NCBI RefSeq assembly: GCF_000176235.1
Contig: NZ_ACZV01000004.1
Span: forward strand, 1,116,001 to 1,180,000
Origin: Vibrio orientalis CIP 102891 = ATCC 33934
GTDB lineage: Bacteria > Pseudomonadota > Gammaproteobacteria > Enterobacterales > Vibrionaceae
Direction of reading: 5' to 3'
Length of the DNA: 64,000 nt
Position numbers and translations under genes: made by a program. This document shows, in pieces, positions 34,021-42,548 of the stretch (its first letter is position 1; the number at the start of each line of letters is the position of its first letter). The notes beneath the pieces were generated by a model, which worked only from the letters and a program-made list of their open reading frames with translations, ran no database searches and was not told the origin of the DNA.

Positions 34021-34173
34021 AGTGCGAACTTCCTACTAACACTTTTAAAATGCCCACTGTATAGCCCTAATGCAACTCACTAAAGAGCAAGTGGTATTAC
34101 TCAATTTGATCACTTTGTTTAATGAAAACTTAGTGACTCGCCTATCAGCAAAGTCTTATTGCCCGTAACAGTA

Positions 34174-34668
34174 TTAACTTGCTTTTGAAGCTTCGTGCCG
34201 CTCTACCATAAACGCGATCACTTCTTCATTTAAGCAGGACTTACTGATGTACTGACGCTGTTTACCCAAATGAAGGATTAAGCCTAAGCCGGTTTGTTCA
34301 AGTTGATCGATTTCATTCCAAGCAATTTGTCGGTCGATTTTACCGCTTTTATAACCCACACCATTCGCGTTCACTTGAAGAACCACCTTGCTACCACGGC
34401 TTGAGCTGATAGTTTGTCGCCATAGCCACCATGTTCTTTTGAAGTAAACACTACATGTTTCAATCACACTCAATACAATAAAGAACCAACCGACGTAACC
34501 GTTAGGTAGCAGCTTAAACTCTACTAACACCACACCAAAAATAAGAAAGAGTATCCCTTTCAAATAAGCTTGTGGGAACCTAGCAGGCAGACTAGTTTGA
34601 TCATAACACTCTGCAAAGAAAGGCTTGTCGAGTGTGTATTCTGTGGTGAAGTCGAAATCTTTAGACAT
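34174..34668 (-). CDS. YcxB-like small membrane protein
   Basis: 164 residues. Two transmembrane segments (~35-52 and ~58-75) precede a soluble C-terminal PH-like domain with GVGYKSGKIDRQIAWNEIDQLEQTGLGLILHLGKQ, the pattern of the YcxB domain. Function of the family is unknown. Monocistronic. Confidence 0.65.
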   Translation of the reverse strand: MSKDFDFTTEYTLDKPFFAECYDQTSLPARFPQAYLKGILFLIFGVVLVEFKLLPNGYVGWFFIVLSVIETCSVYFKRTWWLWRQTISSSRGSKVVLQVNANGVGYKSGKIDRQIAWNEIDQLEQTGLGLILHLGKQRQYISKSCLNEEVIAFMVERHEASKAS

Positions 34669-34802
34669 GTATAATTACTTTAAGGTTTCTGTGAATGAGT
34701 ATTCAGGTTACGATCTTGCAACGCGAGCATTGTATCGCTTCTAGGAGCTTATCTTTAGCAATTTTGATTCTGTTTTGTAAATCAATTATACCGAGGGTAG
34801 CT

Positions 34803-36491
34803 CTAAGGACCATAAGAGTTGTCTAACTGGATGACTGTTGGCTCAAGATCATCCGTTACCAAACTGATATCAGCGTGACTAAGCAGCCCCCAAGTCACGA
34901 CTTGCTTATCATCAGTAATCGCCGCGAAAGCGTAAAGAGAGCTCACGATGGTCTCAACATTGCTTAGTGAGCCCGTTAGATTGAGTGACGTATCCCCACC
35001 TCGGGTCGCGTCGCCCCAAGCAACAACACTACCGTCTGATTTTTTGGCCGCGAATGCCCCGCGTGCCGCTACAACAAAATCGACATTAACCAAGTCGGCA
35101 CTCACTGCGCTGCTATCACCACCGTCATTAGCGTCTCCCCACGCCACAACCGTACCTGCCGACTCAACAGCGGCGAAGGCATCTCTTGTGGCGGCAATCA
35201 TAGTCGCATTAGTCACCGTTGGCTCTAAGAATGCGGTGTTGCCCGATACCCCATAACTGACGCCGTCAATACTTCCCCAGCTAACAATGCTGCCATCATT
35301 GATTAGAGCAGCGAAACCAAACCAAGTACTGTACAAAGAACCCACATTGGTTATTCTTGCCGCTAAAGTCGCCATGTCACCACCATACGGATTGTAGCCA
35401 TGACTGGTGACAGAGCCATCATTTTTGAGCAGAGCATAAGCCAGGTCATTACCCACAGCGGATTGAACATCACTCGCAGCATAGTTTGGCATAACAGAAA
35501 CGGGCACGCCCCCAGAGCTGTCTAGTCCCCAAAAATATGTAGAACCACTATTATCGATCGCAACAAAAGAGCTGGTGTTGCCTATCACGTTGGTGATATT
35601 ACTTGGCGCCAACCCTTCCAAATCACCGCCTCTGAGCGCATCACCCCATACCACGACACTGCCATCACCTTTACGCGCGGTGAAGGCAAAACTGTTGCTG
35701 CTGATATCAAGAACATTGGTTAGCTGAGCCTGAACAGCAGAGCTATCCCCTCCTCGGGTGGCATCTCCCCACGCGACAACCGTACCATCTCCTTTTACTG
35801 CAGCGTAGGCAAAGTTAGAAGCCGTGATACTGGTAACATCATTTAATTGGCCAGCAACTGCACTTGAGTCGCCGCCATACGATGCGTCTCCCCAAGTGAC
35901 GACGCTACCATCTGTTTTAATTGCTGCAAATGTGCCGTTACCGGGTACAATCGTCTCTACACTCACCAACTCACCCGCCACAGAACTCGAGTCGCCTCCG
36001 TTGGCTGATATCCCCCAAGTAACGATCGAACCATCCGTTTTCCTAGCCGCGAATGCAAAGTCGTTGCTGATGATCTCTTCTACGACAATACTCTGGAATG
36101 TCGCGTATTCAGACTGGCTTATCACTTGTTCAGAATCGGTAAGTTGAACTTCAATACGAACTGTTTTTCCAAGGTCAGATAATGTGAACTCATGGCTATC
36201 CGTGGTACTGACTACCGTATTGTCGATGAGCCATCGGTAATAGACAGTCCCGGGACAGTCATCACAACTGATCACGACTTGAGCGGTGCTGCCTAAGGTC
36301 ATTAAGCCATTAAGTTGAATGCTATTGAGTTTTGCTTTGGATGCTACAGCGACAGATTCAGATTCAGATTCAGTATGAGAAGTTGAACAGTTTGATACCA
36401 CCTCCGTCACAGGAGACAAGTCACCGCACGGGTACTCCCATTTACAGGCGGTCATTAGAACAGTGATAGAGGCGACAAGAAAAACTTTCAT
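34803..36491 (-). CDS. Lipoprotein-like RCC1-type repeat protein with an Ig-like domain
   Basis: 562 residues from the ATG at 36491 (a GTG 18 bases upstream is possible). Signal peptide with lipobox-like LMTAC (~Cys16), then a Ser/Glu-rich spacer (SESESE), an Ig-like domain (~50-140) and about ten ~41-residue repeats with consensus AFAAxKxDGSVVxWGDAxxGGDSSAV. The repeats are RCC1-like and should form beta-propeller blades. The most regular copies are the second to fourth and eighth to ninth. Likely displayed on the outer membrane; binding partner unknown. The conserved DGSV(V)xWG pattern suggests recent duplication of blades. Confidence 0.75.
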   Translation of the reverse strand: MKVFLVASITVLMTACKWEYPCGDLSPVTEVVSNCSTSHTESESESVAVASKAKLNSIQLNGLMTLGSTAQVVISCDDCPGTVYYRWLIDNTVVSTTDSHEFTLSDLGKTVRIEVQLTDSEQVISQSEYATFQSIVVEEIISNDFAFAARKTDGSIVTWGISANGGDSSSVAGELVSVETIVPGNGTFAAIKTDGSVVTWGDASYGGDSSAVAGQLNDVTSITASNFAYAAVKGDGTVVAWGDATRGGDSSAVQAQLTNVLDISSNSFAFTARKGDGSVVVWGDALRGGDLEGLAPSNITNVIGNTSSFVAIDNSGSTYFWGLDSSGGVPVSVMPNYAASDVQSAVGNDLAYALLKNDGSVTSHGYNPYGGDMATLAARITNVGSLYSTWFGFAALINDGSIVSWGSIDGVSYGVSGNTAFLEPTVTNATMIAATRDAFAAVESAGTVVAWGDANDGGDSSAVSADLVNVDFVVAARGAFAAKKSDGSVVAWGDATRGGDTSLNLTGSLSNVETIVSSLYAFAAITDDKQVVTWGLLSHADISLVTDDLEPTVIQLDNSYGP

Positions 36492-36571
36492 TGGCAAATA
36501 TCTCGACACATGAAGCCATGTTCAAGCAAAGCCAACAAAAGTATTAATAATTTTTATAACAATAAGGATAG

Positions 36572-36605
36572 AACATAATCCAAAAGTTTAGTTTTGGATT
36601 ATGTT
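36572..36605. repeat. 14-bp perfect inverted repeat
   Basis: AACATAATCCAAAA and TTTTGGATTATGTT with a 6-base loop, between the DUF5062-like gene and the RCC1-like gene. It may be a terminator of the upstream minus-strand gene, although the T run is weak, or an operator in the promoter of the RCC1-like gene. Confidence 0.55.
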
Positions 36606-36673
36606 TGGAACGATGTTAAATAGTTTCTTGACGTGGTGTAGCCGACGACAGAGCAAGACCACAAGGGAAGGAA

Positions 36674-36934
36674 TTACTTTAAAGGGTCGTTATCAGGCAA
36701 CGCCTTATGAATCCATAATGCTAATCTGTGTTTAATATTTGCCCCATCGAGTTTACTCTCTGGGAGAGGGGCAATTTGCTTAGCATCGACCAAGAACAGA
36801 TAGATGGCTTTAACTCTGAGTGGTTGCGGAGAATCCGGCAAGTCAAACCCTTGCATTTTGGCCATCTTCCCGCCAATTTCTAACGCCTTTTTGACTAACT
36901 TATCTTCGTTACGGAGCTTCGCTGTTTTTGACAT
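36674..36934 (-). CDS. Small conserved protein, probably DUF5062
   Basis: 86 residues, with no signal peptide or membrane segment. The blocks LVKKALEIGGKMAKMQGFD and LYLFLVDAKQIAPLPESK-like spacing, ending in HRLALWIHKALPD, fit the DUF5062 family of Vibrio-type proteins as I remember it. No known function. Confidence 0.65.
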   Translation of the reverse strand: MSKTAKLRNEDKLVKKALEIGGKMAKMQGFDLPDSPQPLRVKAIYLFLVDAKQIAPLPESKLDGANIKHRLALWIHKALPDNDPLK

Positions 36935-37024
36935 ATCATCACACTCTCTTGTCGATTTTTTGTGAGTATACCAAGCTGAATAATTATCTTATTCACTAGG
37001 CTCTCAAATTGAGAAACAGTGTAA

Positions 37025-37058
37025 AGAAAAAAGCCAGTCAATGGATTTGACTGGCTTT
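37025..37058 (-). terminator. Terminator of the DUF2999 gene
   Basis: On the minus strand AAGCCAGTCAAA...TTGACTGGCTT is followed by TTTTCTTT, 12 bases past the stop of the gene ending at 37071. Confidence 0.88.
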
Positions 37059-37070
37059 CACTGTTCTAAG

Positions 37071-37328
37071 TTATTGCTGCTTTTGCAGCTTCTGTTTGGC
37101 TTCTTCTACTTTTGAAAAATCCAAGCCAAGCTCTTCGACGGCATCTTTGATAAGTGCAGGATTTTGCATCACCTGCCCCATAAGTAGTTGCAGTTTATCT
37201 TGAGGCAAACCAAGCTGCCCGATCGTCGCCATCGCCGCGAGTGGGTTTTGGGTTAACGTTTGAAAAAGCTCGTTAATTTGCTCATCGCTGATGTTGTTCT
37301 CTTTCAAAAGCGCAAGAATTGGATTCAT
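37071..37328 (-). CDS. Small conserved protein, DUF2999 type
   Basis: 85 residues, all-helical, soluble, basic C-terminus (KVEEAKQKLQKQQ). The sequence LFQTLTQNPLAAMATIGQLGLP and LIKDAVEELGLDFSKVEEAK matches the DUF2999 family of vibrios. Function unknown. Monocistronic with its own terminator. Confidence 0.75.
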   Translation of the reverse strand: MNPILALLKENNISDEQINELFQTLTQNPLAAMATIGQLGLPQDKLQLLMGQVMQNPALIKDAVEELGLDFSKVEEAKQKLQKQQ

Positions 37329-37390
37329 TACAATACCTAATTTAAATTAGTGGGCTCATTATAGAGCGAGCGGTTAATCTTGATGTGGTG

Positions 37391-38470
37391 TTAACAGGTC
37401 GTCATTTCAAGTAGTTCAGCAAAGAAATTACACAGCACATCATCACTGGTAGCTTGTAAATTATCCCCCACATACCATTCCACTTTACAGTGATTTGGAT
37501 GCTCCATACGCTGAGGCGTACCAAACCAGATGCCTTTTTCCATCGCCATCTGTTTTTGCACTTCTAACGCTTTTTCATAGCTGCAAGGCAAAATCAGGTG
37601 GAACATATTGGCTTGAGGCTGCGCTGGGTTCACCACCAATGACGGAAACGCCTCTAGCAGTCGATAGATTTGCTGGGTTCGCTCAAACAAATTCGGCAAA
37701 TTTGCCAACCTGTCATCAAATTGCATCGCTGCAGAGACAATATAAGGAGTGCGTTGATAAAGGTTACCACCTTGTCGCTTCATCCAAATTGAAGCTTCTT
37801 CGATGAATTCTTTTGATCCCAACAACATCGATCCTCCTAACCCGCCGACTCCTTTATATAAAGAGACGTAAGCAGTATCGAACCCGTGGGCAATTTGTTG
37901 ATATGTCTTTTGATAGTAAGCCGCACATTCCCATAAACGAGCTCCGTCCATGTGAAGGTGAATACCCTTGATTGCACAGTAAGACTTTATCTCTTCAAGA
38001 TCTTCCCATTTTGGGAGTTGACCACCGATCTCACGCATCGGTAATTCGTATAAAACGGCAGCAATTTCATCCCGCCATGCTTGCAGGTCTTTTAGCGTCC
38101 ATGGCTGATATGAGTTGCCAATAGGTAAGATTTTAAATCGGTCTTGCAGCTGATAATTTTGCTTTTCATGCACACAAATATGACTGGAAGAGTGCATCGC
38201 CACTATTGGGTTTCTTTTCTTACGCGCAACCATGTCCAGCACCGTTGGCTGGGTCATCGTGCCTGTCACGACGAACAGTCCGGCCTCGTAGCCCAACAAA
38301 TCTGCGACTTTTTTCTCAAACGCTTGAATCGTTTCTCCATCACCATAAACATCGTGACTGACATTGTGCTCAGCGCACCAAGCTGCCATTTGAGTAAAAT
38401 GTTCGGCAGGAGAATACTCTCGGTTTCCCGGTAAATGAAGATGGCAGTGCTTCTTTAGCTCGACACTCAT
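37391..38470 (-). CDS. Low-specificity L-threonine aldolase family protein
   Basis: 359 residues, fold type I PLP enzyme of the threonine aldolase/beta-eliminating lyase group. Asp175 in HMDGARLW pairs with the pyridine nitrogen and Lys206 in SLYKGVGGLGG binds PLP as the Schiff base. The expected reaction is L-threonine or allo-threonine to glycine and acetaldehyde, but this subgroup differs from classical LtaE (for example the divergent N-terminus HLHLPGNREYSPAEHF), so the substrate may be another beta-hydroxy amino acid. Monocistronic. Confidence 0.82.
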   Translation of the reverse strand: MSVELKKHCHLHLPGNREYSPAEHFTQMAAWCAEHNVSHDVYGDGETIQAFEKKVADLLGYEAGLFVVTGTMTQPTVLDMVARKKRNPIVAMHSSSHICVHEKQNYQLQDRFKILPIGNSYQPWTLKDLQAWRDEIAAVLYELPMREIGGQLPKWEDLEEIKSYCAIKGIHLHMDGARLWECAAYYQKTYQQIAHGFDTAYVSLYKGVGGLGGSMLLGSKEFIEEASIWMKRQGGNLYQRTPYIVSAAMQFDDRLANLPNLFERTQQIYRLLEAFPSLVVNPAQPQANMFHLILPCSYEKALEVQKQMAMEKGIWFGTPQRMEHPNHCKVEWYVGDNLQATSDDVLCNFFAELLEMTTC

Positions 38471-38606
38471 TGTCCGTTCCTTAGATAGAGGTTTGCATTC
38501 AATCTATCCGCTTAATCCATTGGAGTAAATATCCTCACTTCACTTAATTCACGAGAGACTAGCATCAATGAAATAAGAACCATTGAACCTTAACGGTGCA
38601 AATGAC

Positions 38607-39551
38607 ATGATTGTCGTTACATCTCCTAAAATAAGTTCACTCATGCCGCTATCTCCCTTTTCTTTCGACCAAATTCCCGTCGGCATACGCTACATGATCC
38701 TTTCAGCGCTTGGTTTCGCGCTAATGTCCGCATGCGTTAAATATGTCAGCACTTACGGAATTCCTGTCTTCGAGATTGTCGCCGCTCGTGCACTTGTCTC
38801 ACTGATCATTAGCTATCTAGATGTAAAACGTAAGCGTATTTCTGTTTGGGGTAACAACAGGCCACTCCTCCTAGTTCGTGGGACAGTGGGTACACTTGCT
38901 CTGATGTGCGTCTATTACTCGGTAACTACGCTGCCCCTTGCTGAAGCCACCATTTTGCAATACGTACACCCTGTGTTTACTGCGCTGTTGGGCGTGCTAT
39001 TTTTGAAAGAACGCGTTCAGTCATCCACCATGGTTTGTATTGCGTTTTGTTTAGTGGGATTAATGGTGATGGTGCAACCAAGCCTGAGCAGCAGCGTCGC
39101 ATATGATCTTCCGCTATTTAGCGTGATGACGGCACTAATTGGTGCAATGGGTAGCTCGATTGCTTACGTCATTGTCCGTAAGCTCAGCCAAACTGAAGAC
39201 AGCTCGGTGATTATCTTCTATTTCCCTTTGGTCGCTCTACCTACATCGGTATTTTTAATGTGGGATGAGTTTATCTGGCCAAGCCTATACCTAACATTGA
39301 TGCTTGTTCTAGTGGGCGTATTTACTCAAGTTGGGCAATATGGGTTAACCAAGGCGATGCAAACGCAAGCTGCTGGCAAAGCGTCTGCCTACTCCTATAT
39401 TCAAATCGTATTTTCAGCGCTACTTGGCGTGTGGATATTTAACGAGGTTCCATCCTTTTGGACTTACCTAGGCGGAAGCTTGATCGTTACTGGCGCTCTC
39501 ATCAACGTATTCGGTAGCAAAATGCTCAAACCATTTAAACGCGCAGAGTAA
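38607..39551 (+). CDS. EamA-family drug/metabolite exporter (DMT superfamily)
   Basis: 314 residues if started at the ATG at 38607; a TTG 24 bases earlier and an ATG at 38643 are alternatives, as none has a strong ribosome site. Ten hydrophobic segments in two EamA repeats, with the typical helix-ending VHPVFTALLGVLFLKERVQ and its second-half counterpart SYIQIVFSALLGVWIFNEV. Exports small solutes such as amino acids; substrate not assignable. Divergent from the threonine aldolase gene, sharing a promoter region. Confidence 0.85.
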   Translation: MIVVTSPKISSLMPLSPFSFDQIPVGIRYMILSALGFALMSACVKYVSTYGIPVFEIVAARALVSLIISYLDVKRKRISVWGNNRPLLLVRGTVGTLALMCVYYSVTTLPLAEATILQYVHPVFTALLGVLFLKERVQSSTMVCIAFCLVGLMVMVQPSLSSSVAYDLPLFSVMTALIGAMGSSIAYVIVRKLSQTEDSSVIIFYFPLVALPTSVFLMWDEFIWPSLYLTLMLVLVGVFTQVGQYGLTKAMQTQAAGKASAYSYIQIVFSALLGVWIFNEVPSFWTYLGGSLIVTGALINVFGSKMLKPFKRAE

Positions 39552-39663
39552 TTTCGCACATACTTGCTCCGTGCTCCTCACAATATTGCTTAGGTTAGGT
39601 AAAGATTTGCTCACCACTTATGCAGCAAAAACATAACCCATTGATTTTTAACAAAATAAAAAT

Positions 39664-39680
39664 CAGGCATAGCAGTTGCT
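39664..39680 (+). promoter_or_regulatory. Sigma-54 (RpoN) promoter of hcp
   Basis: The stretch carries GG at 39666-39667 and GC at 39678-39679, exactly ten bases apart, in the context AGGCAT...TTGCT, close to the TGGCAC-N5-TTGCW consensus. Transcription would start near 39690, about 40 bases ahead of the hcp ATG. In V. cholerae hcp promoters are driven by RpoN with the T6SS activator VasH, which is not in this window. Confidence 0.75.
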
Positions 39681-39732
39681 CTTTAGTAATCGCACTTAAA
39701 TGTTATTTGAACTTACTAAAGGAAGAAATACT

Positions 39733-40251
39733 ATGCCAACTCCATGTTATATCTCTATTGATGGTGAAACTCAGGGCCTAATTACTGCAGGTGCTTGCAC
39801 TGCTGACTCTATCGGTGACTCATTTGTTGAGGGACATGAAGATGAAATGCTAGTACAAAAGTTTGACCACACTGTGACAGTTCCAACAGATCCACAATCT
39901 GGTCAACCTTCAGGTCAACGTGTACATAAGCCGTTCACATTTACTGTTTCACTGAACAAAGCTGTACCTCTACTGTACAACGCACTGTCATCTGGTGAAA
40001 AAATGAAGACTGTTGAGCTTAAGTGGTACCGCACTTCAATTGAAGGTAAACAAGAGAACTTCTTTACCACTAAGCTTGAGAACGCATCAATTGTAGACAT
40101 CAACTGCGAGATGCCGCACTGCCAAGACCCATCAATGTCTGACTTCACTCAAAATCTTACTGTTTCAATGTCTTACCGTAAGATCACTTGGGATCACGTT
40201 AACGCAGGTACGTCTGGTTCTGACGACTGGCGTAAACCTGTCGAAGCTTAA
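39733..40251 (+). CDS. hcp: T6SS tube protein Hcp
   Basis: 172 residues from the ATG at 39733, which has AAGGAAG upstream; an in-frame ATG 33 bases earlier is not supported. The protein forms hexameric rings that stack into the T6SS inner tube and carry or chaperone effectors. The sequence (MPTPCYISIDGETQGLITAG, HEDEMLVQKFDHTVTVPTD, DDWRKPVEA end) is nearly the same as V. cholerae Hcp as I remember it. It heads an orphan hcp-vgrG-effector-immunity unit; the structural T6SS genes are elsewhere. Confidence 0.96.
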   Translation: MPTPCYISIDGETQGLITAGACTADSIGDSFVEGHEDEMLVQKFDHTVTVPTDPQSGQPSGQRVHKPFTFTVSLNKAVPLLYNALSSGEKMKTVELKWYRTSIEGKQENFFTTKLENASIVDINCEMPHCQDPSMSDFTQNLTVSMSYRKITWDHVNAGTSGSDDWRKPVEA

Positions 40252-40264
40252 TCGCTACGAGATC

Positions 40265-40335
40265 AATGGCCTACCCTACGGTGGGCCATTTATTGCTCTA
40301 ATCAAGAGATGATCTGCATTGTCTCTTGATTAGAG
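40265..40335 (+). promoter_or_regulatory. Two tandem hairpins between hcp and vgrG
   Basis: First stem AATGGCC (40265-40271) / GGCCATT (40284-40290). The second is a perfect 14-bp inverted repeat, CTCTAATCAAGAGA (40296-40309) and TCTCTTGATTAGAG (40322-40335), followed by TTTTAG. They look like partial terminators or RNA stabilisers that would let hcp be made in excess over vgrG. Confidence 0.7.
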
Positions 40336-40362
40336 TTTTAGTCATTTTGTAGGACCGCGCCA

Positions 40363-42540
40363 ATGACCACTTTGAACTTTACAATCTCCGTAGATGGACT
40401 TAATTCTGATACCTTCGTGGTCAGAGAGTTTCAAGGCACAGAAACGCTCTCTCAGCACCAATTCGAGAGTGGCGAAATCTGCAACGGATACCATTACGAT
40501 ATTGAGTTAGCGAGTCGTCGACCTGATTTATGGGCACCGGACGTTGTTGACAAACCTGTCCAATTAACCTTGTATCGTAACGGTGAAGTTTCCCGCCGAG
40601 TTCATGGTATCGCGAGAAGCTTTAGTAAAGGCGACACTGGTCATCACCATACTTTTTACCGCCTTACCTTAGTTCCAGCATTAGAGCGACTATCACTTAG
40701 ACATAACTGTCGAATCTTCCAGCTAAAATCCGTTCCTGAAATTCTCTCAATCTTACTTCAAGAGATGAAAATCGAAGACTTCGCGTTTTCACTTAAAAAT
40801 GACTACAGCCTACGAGAATTCTGCGTTCAGTATCGGGAGACCGACCTTGCCTTTTTACAGCGCTTAGCTGCAGAAGAAGGGATAAATTACAGTTTTGCCT
40901 TTAAAAATGGTCAGCATACCCTGCTCTTTAGTGACGACAGTGCCACACTGCCTAACTTAGCAACCCCAGTATCTTTCAACTCGCTTGCTGGCGGCACAAG
41001 CGATACACCTTATATTTCCCACTTTGAAGTGTCAGCGTCTATCCAATCAAGTCACGTAGGAATGCAAGATCGAAGTTTTAAAAAGCCTCGCTACTCATTC
41101 CAGCAACACGTAAGTACCTCTGATGCCCACCAAGCAGATTCAATCTATGAACATTTTGATGCTCCTGGGCGCTTTAAAGACGATCAGTCTGGTCAGAAAT
41201 ATACTCAGACACGGTTAGAGTACCTTCGTAGAGATGCTCACCTAGCAAAAGGCGCCAGCAATGTGCCAATGCTTCAAGCTGGTTATCAGTTCGAGCTACA
41301 AGACCACTTTGATGACGCAATAAATCAAAACTGGATCATTATTTCTGTTGACCACTTTGGCTCGCAACCGCAAGCACTCGAAGAAGAAGCAGGATCGGGC
41401 GCAACCACCTATTCGAATACATTTTCTGTTATACCAAGCCAATATAACTGGCAGCCTACTCCTGAGCTTAAGCCGTTGATTCACGGACCTATGATGGCAA
41501 CTGTTGTCGGGCCAGAGAATGAAGAAATTTACTGTGATGAATACGGACGAGTAAAGGTTCAATTTCCTTGGGATCGCTACTCAAACGGAGACGAACACAG
41601 CTCTTGTTGGGTACGTGTTTCACAAGCTTGGGCGGGCAGCCAATATGGCGTAGTCGCCATCCCTAGAATCGGTCATGAAGTGATTGTCGAGTTTCTTAAT
41701 GGCGACCCTGATCAGCCGATCATTACCGGGCGAACTTATCACTTCACCAATACGCTGCCTTACCCTCTTCCAGAGCATAAAAGCAAAACGGTTATCCGCA
41801 CTGAAACCCATCAAGGTGAAGGGTTCAATGAACTGAGTTTTGAAGATCAATCAGGACAAGAGCAAATTTATCTTCACGCCCAAAAAGACTGGGATAGTGA
41901 AGTTAACAATGACAGTACTTTGCATATCAAGCGCGATAAGCACCTCACAATTACGGGTACCCAACGAACTCAGGTTCTAGGTAATCAGCACCAAACGGTT
42001 GAAGGGGATGAAAGAGCCAAAGTTTCAAAAGATCAAACACTGATTGTTGAAGGCAGTCTGCACCTGAAAACCGGCAGTGTATGGGTCAACGATTCCGGTT
42101 CTGAAATTCACGTGAAGGCAGGCAACAAAGTCGTCATTGAGGCAGGTAGTGAGATAACCCTAAAAGCGGCAGGAAGCTTTGTTAAAGTCGACCCAGCGGG
42201 TGTGCACTTAGTCGGTGCTGGCGTGAACCTAAATTCAGGCGGCAGTGCAGGTTCAGGCAGTGGTTACTCAGGAAAGCTAGCAGAATTACCGACTACACAT
42301 ACCAATAATACCGTAGTCAACGAACTTGAAAAAAATACGGTCACTGCAACTAAACAAACCGCCGATGCGAATGTAGTGACTGAGCTGAGTACAATTACAA
42401 GTACAAAACTGGACTCTGGAAACAGACAACCGAAATCTAAAGCGTCAGAAGAGCCAAAAGAGTCGGAATCATCGTCATCAACTACCACTCAAAATAAACC
42501 GGACGACCAAGACTACATTCCATTTAATTTTTCGGGTTAA
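40363..42540 (+). CDS. vgrG: T6SS spike protein VgrG
   Basis: 725 residues. Residues ~1-360 are the gp27-like part, ~370-560 the gp5 OB-fold and needle start (EYGRVKVQFPWDRYSNGDEHSSCWVRVSQAWAG is the OB-fold signature), and ~520-630 the beta-helix needle (LHIKRDKHLTITGTQRTQV repeats and VKAGNKVVIEAGSEITLKAAG). A C-terminal extension (~630-725) is low in complexity, rich in Ser, Thr, Lys and Glu, and probably docks the effector encoded immediately downstream. It carries no enzymatic domain. It is translated from an ATG about 110 bases after the hcp stop. Confidence 0.95.
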   Translation: MTTLNFTISVDGLNSDTFVVREFQGTETLSQHQFESGEICNGYHYDIELASRRPDLWAPDVVDKPVQLTLYRNGEVSRRVHGIARSFSKGDTGHHHTFYRLTLVPALERLSLRHNCRIFQLKSVPEILSILLQEMKIEDFAFSLKNDYSLREFCVQYRETDLAFLQRLAAEEGINYSFAFKNGQHTLLFSDDSATLPNLATPVSFNSLAGGTSDTPYISHFEVSASIQSSHVGMQDRSFKKPRYSFQQHVSTSDAHQADSIYEHFDAPGRFKDDQSGQKYTQTRLEYLRRDAHLAKGASNVPMLQAGYQFELQDHFDDAINQNWIIISVDHFGSQPQALEEEAGSGATTYSNTFSVIPSQYNWQPTPELKPLIHGPMMATVVGPENEEIYCDEYGRVKVQFPWDRYSNGDEHSSCWVRVSQAWAGSQYGVVAIPRIGHEVIVEFLNGDPDQPIITGRTYHFTNTLPYPLPEHKSKTVIRTETHQGEGFNELSFEDQSGQEQIYLHAQKDWDSEVNNDSTLHIKRDKHLTITGTQRTQVLGNQHQTVEGDERAKVSKDQTLIVEGSLHLKTGSVWVNDSGSEIHVKAGNKVVIEAGSEITLKAAGSFVKVDPAGVHLVGAGVNLNSGGSAGSGSGYSGKLAELPTTHTNNTVVNELEKNTVTATKQTADANVVTELSTITSTKLDSGNRQPKSKASEEPKESESSSSTTTQNKPDDQDYIPFNFSG

Positions 42541-42548
42541 GCATATTC

